DNA of 57,322 nucleotides from Gnetum montanum (lineage: Eukaryota; Streptophyta; Gnetopsida; Gnetales; Gnetaceae). The stretch covers positions 107,605 to 164,926 of the forward strand of contig MNCI01021002.1 of the NCBI GenBank assembly GCA_015680685.1, in the 5' to 3' direction. The notes beneath the pieces are model-generated. The model did not search any database. It saw nothing but the letters and a program-made list of their open reading frames with translations, and had not been told where the DNA came from. The translations under genes and the position numbers were made by a program. Shown piece after piece: positions 11,301-23,300 of this stretch; positions within the stretch are counted from its first letter, which is position 1; each line of letters opens with the position of its first letter.

Positions 11301-14300
11301 TATGTGCTAAAAAGAATTGATACAGTTAGTCAGAACCAAAACTTTGTAGTAAAACATACTTTCTTGTTCATCGTATGATCAGCACTTCTTTTTTAAAGGT
11401 TGGCTGGTAACTTGATCTTTTCATTTGTTCTCTTATTCAACGGAAATGCCAGATTTATTTTCAGTCCAATATCAGGATAAATGTTGTCTGTCTTACATTT
11501 TCTTCTGGCAGTTGCCAAACCTATGAAGGGGGAATTGCTGGTGAGCCTGGTGCTGAGGCCCATGGTGGGTACGTTTTAATGTTATATTTAAAGACAAAAT
11601 GGTTTTCATATTCATGTTCAGAAGTTGCTTGATTATTTCATATTCAGTATGTGAGGTTTTATGACAAAAGCTTTGCGTTTGGATAGTTAATTGGGGATAT
11701 TTATGGGAGATGTTAACATTGAAATGTTAGATGCTGAATTTTTTCTCCTGTTTGCTATATTACCTAGGTATACATTCTGTGGCCTTGCAGCATTGGCTTT
11801 GATCAATGAAGTTCATCGCTTAGATTTGCCAAGCCTGCTTGTAAGTTTCAGTTTGTTCAAGTTTCCGAAAATGATTTAAGAATTGGAGAGTTCTAATTTT
11901 TGATGAAAATTGAAATCTGTTACGACTCTCCTTACTTATCTTATGACATTTGATATCAGGCCTTTTTCTATTTTTTTTTATAGCTTTGGGTGTTCTAATA
12001 TTTTCTTCTTAAATGTTCATTCATGCATAATTACTAATTTTTTTCCTTTGTTTGCTTGAATGAATATTAGGAAATTGTTATTTTTTTTATATTAGAAAGG
12101 AGTTGGAAATCTTTTCAAGATATTACTCGGAATTTTTTTTTGCTTTAAGAAACATGAATAAACTATTTTATATGATTTTTATTGGTTGCTACTCCTAATG
12201 GTTTTGTCAATTGTAACAAAACGAGCACACGAACAATGTAGACAGACCTAATGACAATGCTGAGACATACTTTGGGCTCGGATGACAGTGAAGGCCCATT
12301 CTTAGAATAAACCTTCTTAAGCCAAAGTTCCTCTTTAACCAGAATGATTGTGTGCTCCTACATGTTTTTGATTGTTTCAGCCTTTAACTTAAAATGCTTC
12401 CTGCCAGAAATTCCAGCGACAATGAATCTTTCTCAAGCCTTCCACTTCCAATGATAGTCCTAGAACTTCATTTTTCGTGTTATATCCATTCTAAGCACAG
12501 GGTGTCATAATATAAACCAATATGCCAATGTACAAACAATAGTATAATGAAAGATAATAAACAAAGAAGCATGAGTATTTACGTTTTCACCATATATACC
12601 AAGTCTAAAGGTTTGCATATCATAGAGATGGACTTGTAATCTATTATCATAGTATTCATTCAATGCAATGTGCTTGTTGGGTGTGTTATTGTCTCAACAC
12701 TACTGGTTAAATATATTGGGACCCATGTTTAAAACTGACTCATGGCTTTTGGTTTGAGGTAGCAAATGCCAACATTAATAGCCTTTAGACTGTTCTAGGT
12801 GTTTATATGAGATTAGAGAATATACTGATTTGACAGATGTTTGAAGTTTCTAGGTATTCCTATGAGATTGGAGAATATGCTGATTTGACTTGGATGTTTG
12901 AACAGCCATAGAACTGTCACACTGATCATCATTATTTTCCATTGCCATTACCAAACCATGATCATCGGTAGTTATTTCAGTTGCTTACATGTTCCAGCTG
13001 CCTGCCATGACATTCAAAGCTGTGAATGCTTAATTGATAATCATTTGACTAGACATTTCAGCCATGCCATGACCAGAAATAACGCATCACAAACAATAAT
13101 AGCATATTAAATGCCAGACATGCCATTTTGCCAAATCCATGATGTGACTAGTCCCTGAGTTACCTACTTAGCCTGGAACTTTATACTTTATTCTTGACTC
13201 TTGAAAGTGTTACAAATATTAGTTCCGCTGTTTCTTTGATCAAATGTCTGTAGTTGCAATATCCAATGTTAATTTCTTAGCTTTTATGTATTGTGATGGC
13301 CCATGCTAATTTTAATGGTAGCTATTTGAATCTATTACATTCAATTGGTGTTACTGGTATGGACATTATTTTTAAAATTAGATCTATGTTAGTTTTCACA
13401 TTGATCATTGTAATAGTCTTTCTGTGTTTGCACATGTTTGGTTGTGAAGTTGTGTGTGCACGCTTTGTTATTAAGATTGGATTGTGATGGAACTGACTGA
13501 TTTGAATAGTAATAAATTTGTTGGCCTGATTTTTATATATATTATGTTTAAATGTTTTAATATTTGATGTATAAGAAATGTGCTTTAAAATATATGCTGG
13601 GAATGTTTTAAAAACATAATAAAAATATGGAAAAAGAAATATTTTTTGTTTTATTTTGGTAGAGAGGCTAAGAAACAAAAGAAAGAGAGAGGACAATACT
13701 CTAAGGTGTGCCTCAAGAGCTAAAACAAGTATGTTGAAATATAAATGATTTAAAAAGGAAATGCAGATGAATACTCATTACTAAGGAACTTGACCTATGA
13801 ATTAAGTTGGAGGAACCTAACCCATGAATCAAGGATATTGTGTGCAAATACCATAACTTTGTATTTTATTTTTATAAGCATATGAAATGTTCTTTTTAGT
13901 TTTAAATAATAGAGTATAAGTACCTCCTCCATGGCTGTAGAAAGCTCACGTGATGACCTTTCAAGGCTCATAAGAAGATAGGAAAATTCACATTGATGAT
14001 GGCTTGAAAAAGAAGGTGTCTTGTTTGATTATGTATCCTAAACTTGCCCTTATTGTGAGTCTATTTTGAAAATTTTTTCTTTGCATCTCATGACATAATT
14101 TTGAAAGGTACAGAAATGGATATTATGCCTGAATGTTCTATGATCATCAAGAGGAATTGAACTTGAGGTCTAGCAAAATTAGAATTCTAAAATATTGAAA
14201 ATTATTTATTTGGGAATTGAACCTGTAACCTATGAATATATGTATTTTATTGATTTTTGATAGTGATCATGGAAAGAATTGAAATCATGACTCAGTGGTG

Positions 14301-17300
14301 TGAGAAAAAAACAAAAAAGAAAAAAAGAAAACTTTATACAGAAAAGAAAAGAAAGAACAATTTCCAAGAAAGAGTCAGTTACAAGAAACAACATATTATC
14401 TCTTATTCCACTAACAAATAGGAAGAGGAGAGGAAAAAGAAAAAGAAAAGCACAAAGGACTGATGTAGAGAAGGGAAAGGAACAACAACGAGTGTGGCTG
14501 AGAAATAAAAAACACAAAGGTAGTTGAGTAGGAAAAAAAGGAATAACAATGAGTGTGACTGGAAAGGAAAACAAGACAATGGCTGCTACAGGGAATAGAG
14601 GAATAGTAGAAAGAAAGAAAACCAGAGTTGTATAGTAATCCAACATATTGATAAATTCCTCCTAGTAAGTAAGAAATTTGGGCAAGGAAGTAAATGATTG
14701 TTCTTTGCTATGTTTGATAATGGTTAGCATGGGTTGATTTTCTCAACTTCTCCTCTTGCTTGCCTATCACCTTCACAATGCTTATATGAAATGGCTAGGT
14801 TTGTTGTTAAAAACTTGGATTGTTGAATCATTTATTTCTATTTTGGATCTCTCCACCTATCCTTAGCACTCTCATACCTAAATGACTTGAATGAGAGTTG
14901 TTTTTGTAACAATTTAGAAACACCTATAGTGATTTGGGGTATTTTTGGCAAAAAAGATTGCCAACATGGGCCAAGGATCCCTAATATAACAATTGGTAGC
15001 ACCAGTAGAAAGTGAGAGTATCCTTGTGCCTATTACTAATCGTGAATATTTTAGAATTGTTGAATTCTTGGGTTTTGCTTGATGAACCCTTCTCCCTTGA
15101 ATGCTTTAATCTTAGATTTGAATCTTGATTTATGTTTTTAAACCTCCTCAAACATAATTTTGATAACTTTCTAGAAGTTTGATTTTGTGGTGAGGGGGCG
15201 AGCGGCGGTGGGTGGGTGTTAGTAATAAGTAATGGTACAATGGGTACAAGATTTAAATTTAGATGATTATGTTTTGTGAGTGTTGCTAGAAAATATAAAA
15301 AAAATTATTATGCCCTCGAACAGATCTGAGATTATTGGTTTACTTATGGTCATTTCTTTGGTTTAACAAATGTGTAGATGATTCATATTAGATATATATA
15401 TTCTTCATAGATTGAAAAAACCAGAGTTTGATTTTTGAATTAGAGGAATCTTGCACAAATGTTTACAATGGCTTTTTTTTCTTTTTCTTTTTTGACAAAA
15501 GGTCAGGCAAAATTCTATTAAAATAAAATATGTACAAAGTGGGAATCCCATCTAACCATAAGAGACCACATGGGGTTAATCCTCCCCTAGCTCCAAAAAT
15601 TCTTGTAACACAATATGCTCCCCGCAATCCATCTTACAACAGTCAAGTAGCACAAGTAGAAATTTTGCAATAAGGTAAGAATGGCTTGAAGGCCCTACAC
15701 ACTAAAACCAACAAAAGCGACCATGGGGTAAACAAGTCCTCATCGAAAAACCCGTCTCCCTTTCCACCCATGACTCTATGCTAGAGGCATTGTGATAACT
15801 ATAGACAAGGAAACCATGCCTGTTTTAGGGCATGAATAGTATCCAACACCACCCAGTGTTGTTTTGTATCCACAAAAGCTATAGCCTGCTGGAACTCCTT
15901 AGCAGCCTCGACCTTACGTGCACTCTCCGCTACCATACCTTTCCCATCTGGGTGCAGCTTTTTCGTAGTTCATTGAATGTGTCTGCGGAGTAGCCCCCAA
16001 GGTGCATTACAACAAATGTTCATAATTTCATATGGACACTTACTTGACCGCGACCACATTCAAACCCCATTCTCGTGTGCATGATCTATTTGTTGTTGGA
16101 GTTGCTTCACCTCCTGTTGCTTCTACACCTACTTCTCTTGCTGGGCCCACTCCCACTCTACATTACTCTGCCTAGCAAGCAGCAACTCAACTTGTACTTG
16201 CTTCTTTAGAGAATCTTCTAGAGTAGCCCTTAGAGCCAACTCTTTTAGATCCCAAGTGCATTGAAATTTCTTTTCTCATTCCACCAATTGCTGCTTCGCC
16301 ATGCTCAGTTGACAGTCAAACTCATGCTCACAAGCCATCGACTTAGCCTTCCAAATGTACCTCTCCACCCTCTTGGCCTACTCCACAGCTTCCGCTATCA
16401 CCCTGGCTTCTAACAAAACCTTAGTTGTTTGCGTCTTCTCTGTTGCCATCTCTAGTAGCGCCTTTTCCACCTTAAGGCACTAGATCTGAACATTGGCCAT
16501 CTCAAGCTCATTCCTAAACACCCCCACCAACTCTAGCATAGACGTAGTTGACCGCTCCCTGGGCACTCTTGGCACCCACGTAGACACAGATCCCCCCACA
16601 TCCTCAACTGCTACTCTCTCTTGCCTACTATAAACAATATGTGGCTCCATCCTCAGGGGTTTAGGCATAGTTGGGACCGTAGACCTCCAAAGAGCAAGAA
16701 TCAAACCAGAATGGTGTCCTCGACGTTGCAACTGTAGCGCTGCTAGGAGAAACCTAGGCAAGTTAACTCATTGACCAAATTTTAGACACTTCAAAAAGGC
16801 AAAGTGGACCCCTTGCAATTTTGAAACATTGCGAGACTGGACAAAGGAATGGTCCACAACCTCCACCGTGTCTTGCCATATCCACTGTAGTGCCAATTTA
16901 GGAATTTGGCCACTAGTAGTCTTAGAAATAAACCCCAATAAGGAAAACCTATGCATCCTAGAAACCTCAGCAGTGAGGAAGAATAACCTCACCTAAAGTC
17001 GACACGCCTAGACAAGTAGCCAGTGTCTTCTCTGTTAATGAAATGTGAACCCCTCTAAATGTTGTTGTGTTCCCATTCCAATTTCGGAAAAAGGCATCAT
17101 CTGCAAGATCTAGGTTTCCCTTTAGCAACCATAGTACTTCTACCCAACCCACCTCTTGAATGATAGTCCACAACTTAGCATTCTGCTAAAACCCTGTGCA
17201 ATTGGGTTCAAACATTGGTGTTTGACCCATTGCCACCATCGCCTCTCACCACAGTCTATGCCCCTACACTACTAATTGCCATGGAGTAGGTAGCTATGTA

Positions 17301-20300
17301 GCCCTAAACACCCAAACGTTGCACACCTTCCAAATAGCCTAGAGGACAACCACACCTACAGAATCCTCACTCAAAGTGTGCTCACGGTGAATGGGGGAGA
17401 ATGCTAATTATTGCCAAACTTCATGTAGGAAAGGAAACGTTGTGATTTAGAAGCCAAATGAACACTTTAATTTTTTTTGGCAAATGACCTTTCCATAATG
17501 TGCTCCACCCCCGCATCATTGGAAACTTCCATTTGATGAGTTCTTAGGGTGATTTTGTAATATCCATTCATAGGAAGCAAGAGCTAACACCCAAAGGGCC
17601 CCAGAAAGAAAGCTAGTTGAAAGAAGAAAATGCATAGGTGGCTTTCTTTCTACAACAATCAAACTAACACTAACCTATAAAATTAAAACGAAATCAACAG
17701 CCCCTAGATCTAGCTTGGAAATAGGTCAATCAATATTAATTGTAAGAATTAAGAGATAATTTTAAAAAGAAATAGGCATAGTAAAATATCTGTGCAAGAT
17801 TCATCATATTAAAAAAAAAAATCAAACTTTTTTTTATTTAACCTAAAAAAAAATCTAATTAGGATCACTTACACATTTGTAAACCAAAGAAATGGTCATA
17901 GAAGCAAATAAATTAATAATCTCAGATTTGTTCAATCACATAATAATATTTTATAATTTCCAGCAACACACAAAACAAGATCATCTGAATTTAACTTTTG
18001 TGACCATTTTACCATTAATCATTTAATCAGGAAATTCATATGTTCAATAGTAGAGAATAGATAGATCACAACCATAAGTAAACATCCTAGGTTTTCCCCC
18101 ACTCCATCAACTTATAGAAAGATATCAAAATTAGACTTGAGAAGGTATAGGAAAAAAAAGTATAATTCAAGATTCAGATCCAAGGTTTATGCATTCAAAG
18201 AGGGAGGAGGGTTCATCAACCAAATTCCAACCAAAACCCAAGAATTCAACAAGTTTAAAACATTCACAATTATTCATGGGCCCAAGGATACTCACTTTCT
18301 GTTAGCAATCCTCATATCAGGGATCCTTGGCCCATATTGACAATCTTTTGCCAAAAATGCCCCAAATCGTTATGGGTGTTTCTGAATTGTTACAGAAACA
18401 ACTCTCATCCAAGTCATTTAAGTGTGAGAGGGCAGCGGATGGGTGGAGAGATCCAAAAAATGTAATAAATGTTTCAACAATCTAAGCTTACAACAACAAT
18501 CTTGATAATTTCATACAAGCATTGTGAAGGTGATTAGGCAAGCAAGAAGAGAGAAGTTTGAGAAAATCAACCCTTGTTGGCCATTATCAAACATAATATA
18601 GAGGGATCATTTTACCTCCTTGCTTATATATCTTGCTTATTTGGAGGAATTATTAGAATATTGGATTGCTATGTAGCACTTATTTTATTTCTCTTTGCTA
18701 TCTCCTGTAGTAGCCATAGTCTTCTCTCCCTTCCTAGCCACACTCTCTACTGCTGCATCCCTTTTATTTTTTTGTCATGATCAGCTACTGTTGCCTTGTG
18801 TGTTTTTTTTCCTCTCCTCTCCTTATTTGTAGGTGGAATAAGGGATAATGGATGGCTTCTTGTAATTGACTTCTTGAGAACTGTTTGTTTTCTTTTCTTT
18901 CTTTTTAAAGTTCTCTCTGTTTTTTTCAGCAATGAGTGATCAGTTCAATTCTCTTCATGATCACTATGAAAAAATCAATAAAATATGTATACTCACAGGT
19001 TGTAGGTTCAATTCCTAAATCGACAATTTTTGATATTTCAGAATTCAGATTTTGCTAGATCTTAGGTTCAATTCTTCTTGATAATTACAAAACATTCCAA
19101 CATAATATCTATCTCTTTATCATTTAGAATTGTCATAAGATGCAAGGAAAATGTTTTCAAAATAGATTCATGATAAGGGTAGTTTAGGATACATAATCAA
19201 ATAAGGCACCTTCTTTTTCAGGTCATTAGCAATGTGGATTTTCCCATCGTCTTACAAGCCTTGAAAGGTCATCAAGTGACCTTTCTACAGCCATGGAGAG
19301 GGTACTTATACTCTACTATTTTAAACTAAAAAGAGCAATGCATCACATTTAGATAAAATAAAAAACTAAAATATAAAGCTACGATATTTTCTCACATTAT
19401 CCTTGATTTATGGGTCAGGTTCCTCCAACTTGATTCATAGGTCAAGTTCCTCAATATGAGCATTTTTCTGCATCTCAACATACCTAGTTTAGCTCTTGAG
19501 GCACACTTTAGAGCATTGTTCTCTGTTTTTCTTTTGTTTCTCAGCATCTTTGCTGAAATAGAACAAAAAATATTTTGTTTTCCCATATATTAGTTATTAT
19601 TATTATTTTAAAACATTCCCAGTATGTATTTTAAACCATATTTCTTATGCACAAAGTATTTAAACATTTACGCACACAGACAACTTGTCAACAAAACATG
19701 CACACAAACACACAGAAAGACTATTACAATCATTAATGCTAAAACTTAAGGAGAAGTGGTTTGTTACAATAACTCAATGTGAAACATCCGTTCTAATATA
19801 TTTAACCACCTAGTAGTGTTGGTCAATAATAGGCCTAACAAATACATTATGATAATAGATTATGAGTCCTTCTATATGATACTATGATGATAGATTATGA
19901 GTCCATCTATATGATATGCAAACCTTTAGGCTTAGTCTACAAGGTGAAAAGGTAAATACTCATGCTTATTTCTTTATTATCTTTCATTATCTTCTTGTTT
20001 TTTACCTTGATGTATTGGTTTATAATATGACCCTTTGTGGAAGTTTCTACGTGATTGCCATTGGCCATTAATTCATGCTTCTTGCTCTATTGCTCCATTG
20101 AATTTGAGGTGGGCCAGTTGTTCCCAGGCCTTGATGGTCTCTATCCTTACTCTCCATCATTTGTGCATTCTTGCCACCTTTTAGTGTTCAGCTTTCCTAC
20201 TTGTGTCACACGTTTGGACTATGCTTTCCCTTCTCTTGCTTTATTGTTGCTCCACCATCACCTTGTTGGATTGGGACAAGGTTTTGGAGTCTTGTTGTGA

Positions 20301-23300
20301 CTAATTCAGGTACTGAAGAGAGAGGAGTCTTTTTGCCATGTAAAGAGGACCAGGTTTTCAAAACCTTTTCAAAATCATTGCTTGCCAAAATGACCTGTGT
20401 GGGTCATTGGGGACAAGCTCCATTTTGTATGCTTGGTCTAGATCCATTCAAGCGTAGAGCCTAGCCTCTAGCGTAGGAGCTTTCTTCAACATACTTTTAT
20501 CAATAGAAACCAGCTTGTATAAGGCTGCTACTGATGAAAAAACCTTTGTTTTAGAGCTTAAGCAATAGACTCTACAAGCTGATCTAGATGGCTAGCTTTT
20601 TGGGTTAAAGAAGCGGCTTCCCATCAGTCCATTACACTAGCAACGACTTGGGATCTGAAGCAAGGGTGCTACCTCAATAGACCCCAAAAGGATCCATTTC
20701 CCAACTTTCAAGCAGATTTAGCTTAAAAAACAAGAACACAATGAAATAGAGAAAATCTTCTTTATATTAAGAAAACTCTCAAAATACAGAGAAAATACAT
20801 CAAAGATGAGGAGCTAAGCTCAACTCACAACTCTCCCAAGGATCTTAGAGGCCATACATGTCCTTTCTCAATCCTCAATTGCTCACCATGGAGCCAAAGC
20901 TCAACACAAGACACTCATAAGAGATTCTCTCAACCTCTCGCAAGTGCTCCCCTTTGCCTTTCACTCAAGTTCCTTGCACAAGTTCTCATCCCTTAAGAGC
21001 TCTCTCTTTTGCTTAGGGTACCAACAATGGTGAATTACATCCATATTTATAGACAATAGGAAGACAAGAAACCTAGAAACCTTTCCTTCACTCAACTTGA
21101 GGTTTTTCAAATGTTTCCCAAGTCTTCTCACCTTCTCCTTGGCTGTTTCCATCCTTTTCCATCTTGTTTTAGATGTTTCCTAAATTGGGGTAGGTGGTTT
21201 TGGAAGTTTCCCTAGACACATGGGTTGCCTCTAGCCTTGCCAAGACATCTTCTATGTCAGCCCAACTCTCGGGGAAGATGTCTTCTCTTGGCCTAAGACA
21301 TCTTGCCAAAGATGTCTCCATCTTTGGGGAGACGTCTTCTCCTCACCTAAGACATCTTGCCAAAGATGTCTCTCCATCTTTGGGGAGACGTCTCCTCCTA
21401 GACAAGATGTCTTTCCTAAGACATGCACTTTTAGCAAGACATTTCCTTTGACTTCCATACATCTTTTGTCACCCCCAGATCTCAGCCAAGATGCTTTCTA
21501 GCCTTCAAACACATTGTCTTCAAGCCCAAAACCTGCAAAACACACATGTAGGACAGAACAAGGGGATCAAGACAGGTGTCCCTACACCAGTTCCTAAACC
21601 TCCACCTACATAACAGTTAACCTATTCTCCATTCCCCAATTGTTGAAAACCATCTCCATTTCCCATTTCCCATTTCCCATTTCCCATTTGGACTATGTAG
21701 ACAAATAGAAAAGAAAGAGTATTACCTTTGGTAGACAAGGTGTAAACCTGTATGCCACCTTAGTGCTTTTGGATCCATCCTTGAGTATCCTTCATGAGTT
21801 GGTATCTATCATTGAACAATCTGACGACCCCCATTTTTGAAGTGTTCTCTTGCCTTCTGATGGCCCTTTCTGAAATTTCAATCCTCCGTTCATCCTCACT
21901 TTTAGAAACAAGGAAGTTGTTGCGGAAGAGCTTTGCCATTTCATGCCCAAAAAGATTGAGGTCATCCCCGTGATTGCCTCAACAAAAGAGATGCTACCTT
22001 TTATCACCCTTGCTGCTGCATTGCATTGTTATTACCATTTTCAACCAAATTCTTACTAGCTTGTCACCAAACCCTCACTTGTACAACTTATGTTGTTAAA
22101 ATCATGCCTTATGGTGTAGGGGTTAGACATGCTTGAGCACCTTGGTTTGTACAAGTAACATAACTAGCATTAAGACTAACCTAATTTAATGAATACCAAC
22201 TTTAATTATTATATATGATTAGTCCAAATGGAAATGACATTGTTTTCAACATAATGACATTCGTTTAAATCATACTTATGAAGATTGGATCGGAATCCTG
22301 ATCCAAGTCATTTTGGATCATGGTCTGAACAATTTTAATCTGAATTAGTTCTGGATTGCGATTCTAGGTGAAAAATCATGATTTGGAATGATTTCATTTT
22401 CCAAAATCTTTAAAACACCAATTAAAAGTTAATATTTTATTAATGTTAAACCTTTTTTACACATTAAAACAATATCTGAATAAAAAATTCAATACTCAAT
22501 ACAGTAATAAGAGTATAAAGAATGAGTATAGAACATTTTGGATATACAGTTTCAAGGTTTTTGGCCCTTTGGGTGCACATTCTTCTGCAAAGAGCAACAC
22601 ATTTGCAGCACAACACATTCTTAGGGAGCTCAGCAATGCATTCTTCAATAGCTCAGCAGTGCATTCTTCAACTCATTTTGAATCACTTCAGCACCCAATT
22701 TTAGACATTTTTCAGCTCATTTGTTTTAGTTGATGGTGAATATTGATACTACAGGACAACACAAAGAAACAACCTGCAATGTAGTGTACATTTGAAACTT
22801 TTTATAGTGTATATGGGAGTATAAACAATGAATTTATGTTGATGTTCATGCAGTGTAGCTTATAGTTGAATATATTATTTGTTAATGGATTATTAATTTT
22901 TTGTTTTCTTAATAACATTTACTTTTGAAGATGATTAAAAATTCAATATTTTTTAATATTATGATCCACTATCCGGAATCTTAGGAATGAAAAAACAATC
23001 TGTGATCCGATATGATCTTCGTAAATATGGTCTAAATAAATAATGGAAATTGGTTTAAAGGGAGACTGATAAATTGAGAAGTGGTTAGCAATCTCAAACA
23101 TGGTGTGTATTTTAAAATGAATTATTTTCTTTGCTTTGCTTACATTACATGCACATACCAGGTCACAGGTTCAATTTAAATAAGTTATACAACAATTATG
23201 TAAAAGAAATGGTTGACACTGGATTCTGTTGAAGAGATCCTTAGGGTGTTACGATCTTCAAATGTATGCAACACACACACACAAGTTGAGATTTTGATTT

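Larger units (their letters stand above)
12500..20045. mobile_element. Large inverted-repeat (long-TIR or foldback type) element in FTB intron
   Basis: A left arm (about 12500-15460) and a right arm (about 17795-20045) are reverse complements along most of their length. For example, 13674-13730 (GTGTGCCTCAAGAGCTAAA...) pairs with 19480-19540, 12540-12640 pairs with 19920-20020, and 14930-15000 pairs with 18290-18370. The left arm has about 620 bp extra (roughly 12750-13390). The core of about 2.3 kb holds a decayed minus-strand protein gene. Long arms with an internal gene suggest a Mutator-like or foldback DNA transposon, but no transposase motif or target duplication could be confirmed. Two copies of one repeat inserted head-to-head is the alternative. 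Confidence 0.7.

Noticed and set aside
14300-14540. Lys-rich protein (14300-14527) or Phe/Leu-rich protein on the other strand
   Set aside because: Both arise from a purine-rich tract in the inverted arm; composition is low and there is no domain.
21652-21690. Interstitial telomere repeat
   Set aside because: The unit CATTTCC is a 7-mer but is not the plant telomere CCCTAAA/TTTAGGG in any rotation.
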